Shown here piece by piece: positions 50,331 to 61,300 of a stretch of DNA of 64,000 nucleotides. The notes under the pieces are model-generated. The model did not search any database and was not told the DNA's origin. It saw only the letters and a list, made by a program, of their open reading frames with translations. The stretch spans positions 52,738,984 through 52,802,983 of the forward strand of contig NC_088300.1 in NCBI RefSeq assembly GCF_032854445.1. The letters are read 5' to 3'. The position numbers were made by a program, and so were the translations under genes. Position 1 is the first letter of the stretch. Each line of letters begins with the position of its first letter. Origin of the DNA: Liolophura sinensis (Eukaryota; Mollusca; Polyplacophora; Chitonida; Chitonidae).

Positions 50331-52221
50331 TTTGTTGTCCCATGTTACTGTAAATTCCTTTGGTAGCTAGGCCTCTGAGGCAGTTTACTGTTGTCACGGT
50401 TTCAATAGTGAGAACTCTGTTTTTGTCAGCTTGCCTGGTGGGGCCCCAAGTGTCTCCTCGTCTGGCACGCTCACAATTAACTCACCATCAGTAGTACATG
50501 GAAAGCAGCTCCGTTGGATTACTCACGGGGCAGTATTGATCTCCTCCTGGACTGTTCACGATTCTCATATCATTGTTCTCAGACGGCGGTGTGCAGTATT
50601 TAGCCACCTTGCAACTGGTGGTAGCCAAATTAATGTCCCATCCCCTGGTGTATCCAAGGTTACCAATGTAAAAAGAATGTGTGGTCGAACTGTAAAAACA
50701 CCTTGAACTGGTGTATATATATGTTTACTTCCTGTTTAGAGGAATCATTTTCTCCCTCATTAGGGAACCAGATGTAGATAGAAGACCTGCAACATAGTGA
50801 ATTTAGTTTAAATGGGGCGAACTGTATTTTCAGACCGGACGTGACATCTTTTTCTACCAATTATTAATAAATTATGTATTAATTTAGCTTAATTACATTC
50901 TGGTCCAGGGTAAATCAATTCAATATATTAAAGCAGTCACCCCACCTTCAATATTTTTGAGGGTATTTTACGTAAAGTTTGGTAAAATTTATGTGCTTTC
51001 AGTAGCATATAAAGGCCTTAATAACAGTAACTTTTTCATGTTTTCATGTTTTAATTATATGCACTGATGACTTTAACAATGAGGGGTGGGAGTTCAATCC
51101 CAAGCCCTAGCACATGTTTAGATATGTTGTATTCATCTAGGGCATAACTACCAATATTGTATTAAATGACCTAGTACATGGTCCTGTACGGGCACTGTTT
51201 TTTATCTTTTCTATTTTGTTTTCTTTAGACAGCATGAAATCAACACTGTATGCAGGTGTTAATTAACATTCATGTATGCAGGTTTAATACAAAGGTGGAT
51301 TTGTTAAATGCATTGTGAATCTTGATTTAATTACTTGTTAAACGGGATAAAGGAATTCAGTTCACATTTGTTTCCCTTAAAAACTATAGGTGATAATTGG
51401 TTTTGCATTTAAGATTTAATTTCTTATGGAGCCTTTTAAGATAATTGTTATAAATGTTCAGCAGTTTGCAGTGTAATGAGTGGTAATGGTAAAGTAATAA
51501 AGTTTAATGTTATGATGTGACAGTATATATGCAAAATCATGCACTGTTGCTGGCTCTCTCTGATCAGATCTGAGCACATGTAAAACTGCAATTATAAACA
51601 CTCCACTGCAGGTTGATTATGATGTGGGCAGTTATACCAGATTGCTCAGATAACTATTAATTTCACATGATTGCTTACCTGGGCCTTTAGATGCACAGAC
51701 GATTTCTTGACCTTTGACTGTAATAGTTGTAGAAATTGAACAGTTTACTGTATGTATATGGTCAGGAGAAACTCCAATCTGAGAAAACTATAATCTAACT
51801 TAAAACACCATGTTAGAAGTTATTATATTTTAGTTCCGAGGCTGGTGATTTTTTTCTATCCTCTAAGCTGAGAAGTGAGCAGAGGGTTTCCAGACTTATT
51901 GAAGAGGGTGATCACACCATTAATTTTAGTATTACTTACCTCATTGTCTGGAAATCTGCCAATGCTGCCATGGTTTTCTTGGCTGCATTGCTAAAATCTC
52001 TTCCAAAACTACCCTACAACCCCCACCCCTACCCTCCATCCCCTTCTGGTCCAACTGATAGAAGTGAAACTCCTCCCTGGTGACAAAGAAGACCCGATCA
52101 ATCAATAGAGCCCAAGAGCCTGGTTAATTAGAACATTACCCCATTGGCAGGCTAAAGTTCAAGGGCTGTTACAGGGCGATCGCAGAATATTATCGCTGTA
52201 TTGTTTTTTCTGGCTTGTCAG
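50331..52221. other. Non-coding stretch upstream of the Galpha coding start
   Basis: No second gene recognised. The 91-codon plus frame at 50431-50706 has no identified family. The right end is a splice acceptor: a pyrimidine-rich tract TTGTTTTTTCTGGCTTGTCAG with AG at 52220-52221. Confidence 0.4.
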
Positions 52222-52356
52222 CGTAATCTGCTGGATGGATGAAGGGCGCCATGAACAAGAGCAGTCGCCAGGCTCAGGCACGCAGTAAGAGCATTGACCA
52301 TCAGATAGAGGAGGAGAGGGAACGAAGAGAAAAGGAGATCCAGCTTTTAATTCTTG
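52222..52356 (+). other. Galpha exon with start codon
   Basis: The exon begins right after an acceptor (AG 52220-52221), has an in-frame stop TAA at 52224-52226, then ATG at 52239. An ATG at 52251 has the better context (GCGCC before it) and could be the real start, giving a protein four residues shorter. Codons run through ARSKSIDHQIEEERERREKE, a charged alpha-N helix, to IQLLILG, the beta-1 strand before the P-loop. The donor is G|GTGAGT, phase 1. No cysteine and no glycine at position 2 are encoded for either start. Confidence 0.9.
52235..52288 (+). promoter_or_regulatory. Upstream ORF overlapping the Galpha start codon
   Basis: ATGGATG places an ATG at 52235 four bases before the ATG at 52239. 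The first opens a different frame of 17 codons ending at TAA 52286-52288, beyond both candidate start codons (52239 and 52251). If ribosomes use it, initiation at the main frame would be reduced. No translation evidence is available from sequence alone. Confidence 0.4.
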
Positions 52357-55300
52357 GTGAGTCTTGAAGAAATTTCCTCTGATTTGTTGCCACTTGGTGT
52401 AATCAACTGGAGATTTGTGAGACAGTGACCTTTAAACATGTTAAACAACACAGCACTGTGAGATATAGCAATGCCAGGCATTTGCGTGTTATGTTAAAAA
52501 AGATATTTCAGTTTGAGTCACGCAAGCATGCAGATTTAATTTGCAAGGTTTGCAAGAATTTGTGGGGGAAATCGTTACATGTATATCACTTGTAAATGAA
52601 GAAAGGAAATAAATATCTTTTCTGTAAATTATGGTGCAGGCATTAAAAATTGTCAGTAAAATATATTTTTCCTCCTGATGATGCCAGGTTAGAGACTGCT
52701 GTGTTTGTGATCTAGGCAGTGCAACAAAGGGTCTGTACATTACATATTATGTTTTGATTTACTTTATTTATTTATTTGGATTGGTGTTTTACGCCGTAGT
52801 CATGCATATTTTACTTATACAACGGCAACCAGCATTGTGGTGGGTACATATTCTGAAACTGGGTACAATATTATGAAACTCATCTTCAACGTTTGTTCGT
52901 CGTCATATGACTGAAAAATTGTTGAGTACGACGTTAAACCCCAAGCACTCACTCACTCACTCACTTCAACGTTTGCATTCTCAGTATAAACATTAAGGCT
53001 TATATACATTCACAATATATTCATTCTTGGCTTTCTTAGGTTTTTAATCAGTTAATTGAAGTGGTAAAGGAGATAATAATTAGGTCTGAAACATTGCTAT
53101 GTGAAAATTTGAGCTTGCCATTATAGTAGAGACATTCGTCTTCATCAGGATCTTGTGACGTAATGCTGTCACAGCTTATCATTCAGTGAGCAGAAAGTGT
53201 TGTGCAGTTGTAGTGACTAGTTGAATATGTGCAATTTTAATCAGCCAGATGGATTGTTTGATGTGTGTTTGTACACCTTACTTTGGCTACTTGATGATAA
53301 ATTCATCAACCCCCTACCAGATATATGTATGTTGAATGATGTTCATTAAATGTGAAAACAAAGCTTCACACATGCCTTTGAAGAATTCTAGAAATGTGAC
53401 AGCAGTATCTTGTATCCTGTCTTCTGGAACCATTAAAAAGCATTAAACCATTGAACATACCAAATGAAGCAGATATTGTGGACATCCATTTGTGGTGATA
53501 GCATGATATACTGACGATGGGTGAAGGATAGGTTGGGATGGAGGAAGGATGTGATGTGCTGGCTATGCATGGCAAGATGAAGCGTACAGGATGTGCTGCC
53601 TATTAGGCCTGAAGGTGTATGTTAGCCAGGATATGCAGAGCATTGCTAGGTGAAGCATGAAGCAAGGACAGGATATGCAGAGTATTGCTAGGTGAAGCAT
53701 GCAGTAAGGACAGGATATGCTGGTTATATGGCCAGATGATGTATTCTGGAAGGACAGGATATGCTGAGTATTGCTAGATGAAGCATGCTGGAAGGACAGG
53801 ATATGCTGAGTATTGCTAGATGAAGCATGCTGGAAAGACAGGATATGCTGAGTGTTGTTAGATGAACCATGTAGGAAGGAGAGGGCATGGTTATTGTATT
53901 GTTGGATGAAGCATGCAGGAAGGAGAGGATATGCGGAGTGTTGTTAGATGAAGCATGCTGGAAGGACAGGTTATGCTGAGTATTGTTAGATGAAGCATGC
54001 TGGAAGGGGAGGATATGCGGAGTGTTGTTAGATGAAGCATGCTGGAAGGACAGGTTATGCTGAGTATTGTTAGAAGAAGCATGCTGGAAGGACAGGATAT
54101 GCTGAGTGTTGTTAGATGAAGCATGCTGGAAGGACAGGTTATGCTGAGTATTGTTAGATGAAGCATGCTGGAAGGACAGGATATGCTGAGTGTTGTTAGA
54201 TGAACCATGTAGGAAGGAGAGGGCATGGTTATTGTATTGTTGGATGAAGCATGCAGGAAGGAGAGGATATGCTGAGTGTTGTTAGATGAAGCATGTAGGA
54301 AGGATGAAGCATGCAGGAAGGACAGGATATGCTGGCTATATGTCCAGATGGTGTATGCTGGAAGGACAGGTTATGCTGGTTGTGTGGCCAGATGAAGCAT
54401 GCAAGAAGGACAGGATATGCTGAGTATTGTTAGATGAAGCATGCAGGAAGGACAGGATATGCTGAGTATTGCTAGATGAAGCATGCAGGAAGGAGAGGAT
54501 ATGCTGGTTGTGTGGCCAGATGAAGCATGCTGGAAGGACAGGATATGCTGAGTATTGTTAGATGAAGCATGCAGGAAGAACAGGATATGCTGAGTATTGT
54601 TAGATGAAGCATACAGGAAGGAGAGGATATACTGAGTATTGTTAGATGAAGCATGCAGGAAGGAGAGGATATGCTGGTTGTGTGGCCAGATGAAGCATGC
54701 AGGAAGGACAGGATATGCTGAATATTGCTAGATGAAGCATGTAGGAAGGAGAGGATATGCTGATTGTTGTTAAAGTATGTAGAAAGGACAGGTTATGCTG
54801 AGTATTGTTAGATGAAGCATGTAGGAAGGACAGGATATGCTGAGTATTGCTAGATGAAGCATGCTGGAAGGAGAGGATATTCTGAGTATTGTTAGGTGAA
54901 GCATGCAGGAAAGAGAGGATATGCTGAGTATTGCTAGATGAAGCATGCAGGAAAGAGAGGATATGCTGAGTATTGCTAGATGAAGCATGCTGGAAGGAGA
55001 TTATATGCTGAGTATTGCTAGATGAAGCATGCAGGAAGGACAGGATATGCTGAGTATTGCTAGATGAAGCATGCAGGAAAGAGAGGATATGCTGAGTATT
55101 GCTAGATGAAGCATGCAGGAAGGAGAGGATATGCTGAGTATTGCTAGATGAAGCATGCAGGAAGGACAGAATATGCTGAGTATTGCTAGATGAAGCATGC
55201 AGGAAAGAGAGGATATGCTGAGTATTGCTAGATGAAGCATGCAGGAAGGAGAGGATATGCTGAGTATTGCTAGATGAAGCATGCAGGAAGGACAGAATAT

Positions 55301-58300
55301 GCTGAGTATTGCTAGATGAAGCATGCAGGAAGGACAGGATTTTCTGAGTATTGCTAGATGAAGCATGCAGGAAGGACAGGATATGCTGAGTATTGTTAGA
55401 TGAAGCATGCAGGAAGGACAGGATGTGCTGAGTGTTGTTAGATGAAGCATGCAGGAAAGAGAGGATATGCTGAGTGTTGTTAGATGAAGCATGCTGGAAG
55501 GAGAGGATATGCTGAGTGTTATTAGATGAAGCATGCCAGAAGAAGAGGATGTTTTAAGTGTTGGTAGATGAAGCTTGTTGGAAGGAGAGGATATGCTGAG
55601 TGTGGTTAGATGAAGCATGCTGGAAGGAGAGCATATGCTGAGTGTTAGATTAAGCATGCTGGAAGGAGAGGATGTGCTGAGTGTGGTTAGATGAAGCATG
55701 CTGGAAGGAGAGCATATGCTGAGTGTTAGATGAAGCATGCTGGAAGGAGAGCATATGCTGAGTGTTGTTAGATGAAGCATGTAGGAAGGAGAGGATATGC
55801 TGAGTATTGTTAGATGAAGCATGCAGGAAGGAGAGCATATTCAGAGTATTGTTAGATGAAGCATGTAGGAAGGAGAGGATATGCTGAGTAAATTGTTAGA
55901 TGAAGCATGCAGGAAAGAGAGGATATGCTGAGTATTGTTAGGTGAAGCATGTAGGAAGGACAGGATATGCTGAGTGTTGTTAGATGAAGCATGCAGGAAA
56001 GAGAGGATATGCTGAGTATTGCGAGATGAAGCATGCAGGAAAGAGAGGATATGCTGAGTATTGCTAGATGAAGCATGCAGGAAGGACAGGATATGCTGAG
56101 TATTGCTAGATGAAGCATGCAGGAAAGAGAGGATATGCTGAGTATTGTTAGGTGAAGCATGCAGGAAGGACAGGATATGCTGAGTATTGCTAGATGAAGC
56201 ATGCTGGAAGGACAGGATATGCTGAGTATTGCTAGATGAAGCATGCTGGAAGGACAGGATATGCTGAGTGTTGTTAGATGAAGCATGCCAGAAGAAGAGG
56301 ATGTGTTAAGTGTTGGTATATGAAGCATGTAGGAAGGACAGGATATGCTGAGTGTTGTTAGATGAAGCATGCAGGATGGAGAGGATATGCTGCCCTTGGG
56401 TACACAGTACACACAGGTATATATATTCCATTGATAGCCAGATGTCACCTAACAGATGGTCAACTGGTGATCACACAACAGGATAACGGACAATTTAGAG
56501 CGTGATATTGCTACAAATGGCTGAACTGCATATACATATGCTGACTGTCTGACCACCCTAACTACACGATTTTATGGTAATGAACAAATCGTACTGCTAC
56601 AGAGAACCAAGGCCACATCATAGACAGAGATGGAAAAAAAAAAAACAACATTTATTAAATCAAATGAAAAAAAAAAACATCTACATGTACATACATGTAT
56701 AATTTTGGCTGATAGCTTTGCAGCATGGTTTTAGAAGAGTAAACAGTTGATGGTGAGGTACTTAATATATTGAATATAATCAAAGATGTACAGCAAAGCA
56801 TGTATAACTAGAGCAGGGAAGACAGTGTGATAGCTGGCATTAATGGTCACTGATGAAATACAGCCTCAGTTTACCTCAGTCTGGGATTGATTCTAACCGC
56901 TCATGTAAATACATAAAATAGTCGCAAATGACATGCGCCCTAGCACCATGGCTTAAGCAGAATTAGGTGAAAAAAAACTGTTTAATAATTTCAATTTATT
57001 AGCCATCACTGGTCCAGAACTAACCAAAATGCTGTATGTGTTGTTATCACATTTAACATACAAAGACATCTCAATAAAACAATGCAGAGGGACTATAGGC
57101 AGGTATTGTTTCTTTTTTAACACCACTCGACACCTTATCAAACTATCTTCACATTTTATTTTAGATTTGTTGGGACTGAATGTGAATTCTATGTTGGACT
57201 TCATGTACTATATTGATAATGAAAGCAAAGTTTTCTCCTTTTGTGTTTTAGCTTCAATTGAAGATATTGTTTTAGCCCTGACTCATGTATAAATGTGCAA
57301 TAATGCAAGCTGTTTTAAAAGTCTGACAATTAACATTTAAAATGTCATTGATAATTAAAGAGTTCCAGAGAGCCTACCTTAGAATTTAAACTTTTAACTG
57401 GATGGTAGTGAAACCAAAAATGTAATGAGATAGTTTTGGATACAGTTTTATATAAAGTGTGGCCAGCCATGGACAGCTACTTCATACTTTGGTTTCTTTC
57501 ACTTTTAGTGTGAAGCTATATAAAGCTATGTAAAGGTGTGACTCAGTCCTTACGTTTTTCTGTCACTAGGTGGGGCAAGCTCTGGAAAGAGCACCTTTAT
57601 TAAGCAGCTACGCCTACACTATGGGGACGGCTTCCCAGCACAGGCCAGGCAGGTCTTCATCCCCCACATCGTAGACAATGTCACAGACGCATTCAATATA
57701 CTCCTGGAGCAGATGGCCAGGCTAGGGATTCCATTCAGTGATACTCAAGCAGAAGTAAGAGTTGGTTTGTATGGGCATTCTGTAGAATTCCACTGCTAAT
57801 GACCTGTTAAATCTGCCAGCTTCATGCATACTCCTGTGATTGCTTTTACATATAAGCCACATGGACCATTTGGTGTCTTGCATAACAGAGACAGGGTGAT
57901 TCTAGGTCATATAACTGAGATGATTGTCTCTGAAGTGTTGAATTGTTAAAATATAAAATGTTGGTTGAACCTCAGATGTGTACAGGGAATTTCAAGACAC
58001 CCCTGCCTCTAAAGTTCTCGTACACTTGTTGACAGTTGGCTGTGAATAGTACTTTAAGGCAACCCCAGTAAGCTGCTTTATGTTGTTTTGTTTGAGCATG
58101 TGGACATTTCAAAAATAGAAATAAAATGCTGAAAATCTGATTTTTAATTTTGTCCAGTCTTGAAGTTGTTATGAGTTTCCTGTTTTTTAAGGCTTTGCCT
58201 TTGTATAAATAGGTCAAATGGAAAATTGCTATGATAATCCAAATTTTTCACAAATTAAATGATTTTCAAGTGTTATTTTCATTTATATACCCATCTCCAG

Positions 58301-61300
58301 CATTGAAATTAGATTTCTTCTGCTCATAATGCTACAGTTTTAAATGGTGTACTTGGCCTATTAATAGCAGTTTATGTCGTCTAACATGAAGTTTGTGGGA
58401 AATGATTTTCCCCACTCATGTAGCATACATATTAAACTTGCTGTTTTGGTGAAAATCTTGCATCAAGGTTATTTTAAAGTACTTTTGGCTTGATAGTTTG
58501 TATAAACATCTGAATGAAAGCAGAGGCAAAGGGTCAACTCTTCTCACTTGATGGAAGTGTCATGCAATGATGTCTTTGCTGTCTTCATAGTCGTGAGGCA
58601 CCATTGGAGAAAAACTGTTTCATGTAGGGCAGATTCAGGGACCAAAGTATTGTTGAGATAAGAGAAATAATGAAATAAAGGGACATTGTAAATCTAGGCG
58701 ATACTGGGAAGAGCCTGGAAGGGAGCGGTAACCCTTTTGTGTGGCAGAGTTTCATGACACTATCAGTATGCCGCACCTTTGATGTTGACTTAATCCGTCT
58801 CAGTTTGATCAGTTCTGAAGGAATTTTGACACTACATGTAATTTATACAGACACAGTTTAAGTTTTCTGGCAGATCATAATTACACTGAAAGCACAGTTG
58901 TGAATACTGCCTGAGAAGGCTGACTGACCAATATGGCTTGTACACTATAAAGTGCAGGAAGCATGTTAACAGTGGAAATATTGTGGGAAATTTTAGCCTA
59001 AATAATAGGCTAGCAATTGTAGGATTGTGTTTTTAAGAAAAAAAAAGACGATAAACAATTTATTATATATATATAATATTTATATAATATATATTTATTT
59101 ATATAATTGATGTTTAATGTCATACTCAGAAGTATTTCACTTATAAGATAACAGCAATCATTATGGTGGGAAGAAACCCATGACCATCCACAGGTTGTTG
59201 CAGACCTTTCAATATACAGGTGGAGATGAAGCCAGTATATTTAGTTAGGCGAACAGAGATAGGATGTACATATAGGTGATTTAATCTGACATGCATTGTC
59301 TCTCAATAACTTCTGATTAACTCTCATGTTATTGAATATCCTGGAGGGTTAGAGGAAATAAAAAAACATTGATGAAATTTATTTTATTGTTCACTTGAGT
59401 AAATGATATGTATATTTTTACGTAATTTAATGTTGCATGCATTGTTCTTTTGCTGACAGAAACAGGGAGATGAATTCCGTGAGAACCACCCCAGGCTTAT
59501 CGTCCATGCCCTCCTCCAGTCCATGTCCCCCGATGACAGCCCCACAGAAGAGCTGGGTAAAGGGGCCTGTGCCCCTGTCATGCTGAATGCTGCCAAACCT
59601 AAACTCTCCCCCAGCATGGAGATCATTCGGAACCGGCCGAGTATAGCCGAGCTGCGGCAGCTGTGGGCGGATCGAGGGGTGCAGCAGTGTTATGCAAGAC
59701 GAGCAGAGTTCTCACAGGATCTTTGCTTATCACAGGCTGGCCAATAGTAAGGTTTCCTTAATGACGCTGTACGAGTTCATAAATAAGACAAAATTACAGC
59801 TAATAGAATTTGAATGAGGAAAACCTAGATGAGCATCTCAGTAAAGGCTGTTTGAAGATGTAAAAGAAAGATACAAATACAAGAACCATGATAAGGCAAA
59901 GCATAAAAGAAATTAAAAGAAATATAGGCCTGACAGTTTTTTCCTGTTTAAACATTAGATTTTTGCACGCACCAAGTCCCGTGTTTATTGTTTGACAAGT
60001 CTGTGCATATATGTACATGTACACTTAGTAACTTAATTGCCAAGGTGTGTTTAATGACTTTATGTTTGTGTAAGAGGGAAAATTGTTCTTTGTTGCAAGT
60101 GATATGCAAGGTACACATGTAAATCCTAAGGGCACAAAGTTGTGTGTATTGTGTAACAGTTGTCATCATTTTAGGTAAATCCCAGGAGTCTCCCACCAAT
60201 GCGCTTGCTGTGAGTTCAAGTCCAGCTTATGCTGACTTCCTCTCTAGCCATATGTGGGAAGGTCTTACAGCAACCTGCCGATGGTCGTGGGTTTCCCCCG
60301 GGCTCTGCCCTGTTTCGTCCAGCTATAATGCTGGCCACCGTCGTATAAGTGAAATTTTCTTGAGTACGCTGTAAAACACCATTGACAATAAATAAAATAT
60401 TAGATAGATGGTTGATGAATTATGACTTTATTTGTTTCATTATGATGTAATATTGCATGTAAGTGATGATTTAACCGGCCTGAAGAGATTCCCGTTATAA
60501 ATTACATCAGTTAACAGTTAGAGGATTTCCTTTTTAAACTATACATTGTAGTTTCTCCTAGGTTGTATTTGTTCAGAATTGTTCGTTGGATCCGTGTTTT
60601 TTTACTCCTAACCATTTGATGGCCTTGCAGTTTCCTGCAGCATATAGACCGTGTGTTGGCCAGCAAATACTCTCCTACCATTATGGACATACTTTACATC
60701 AGGAAACCCACCCTTGGGGTACAGGAACATATCTTTAACATTGATAACCTTTTGTACAGGTAAGTGCATTATTAATAGCCTCTGTGTTTGTGTGTGTGCG
60801 TGTGCGTACATCACATAGCTTATCTCCCTGGGCGCATCATCTTGGCCATTCGCCTTTATAAGGTCATAAGTATTCATTCATTACCTTCCTCCTCCCCTGT
60901 GACAGTGTCACGAAAGTGAGAATGGTAGGATGAACTGGGCTTTGCACATCTGAGTACATAGGGGTATCTAATGATGCGAAAAATTGCAGCACTCTTGTAA
61001 TTAGTAGACAATTGACGAACAGATATGCCATGTAGTCAACCTTAAGCAAAGCGATTTTCAGTAGCCAGACTTCATTAATCTCTATTTGTAGAGGGAAAGT
61101 AGAAACTATTAGTTATATTAGTTATTTATAATGTAAATGAAGCTGTCATTCCTGTATGTCTGGCCATCACTGCTGTCTATGTGTAATGATGTTATCGTAT
61201 TTCCCTAATAATACTTCTACACCAGAGAGGTCTTTTTGCTCGTCACAGTCTTGTTGTTACAGTACATAACTGTCACAAATGTTATCTTTTTGTGTACATC

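Larger units (their letters stand above)
52357..57569 (+). other. Galpha intron after the start-codon exon
   Basis: 5.2 kb, GT-AG. It holds two SINE fragments (52764-52848, 52893-52965), the 2.9-kb 42-bp minisatellite, and about 1.1 kb of unassigned sequence before the acceptor (56400-57569) with poly-A runs near 56635 and 56667. Confidence 0.85.

Noticed and set aside
50431-50706. 91-codon plus frame in a GC-richer patch
   Set aside because: No motif recognised. It could be a decayed repeat; not enough for a gene call.
55001-56448. Long minus-strand frames (273 and 198 codons) with a 14-residue repeat
   Set aside because: They are the 42-bp minisatellite read in a frame without stops. They lie antisense inside a Galpha intron, with no start context or non-repeat domain.
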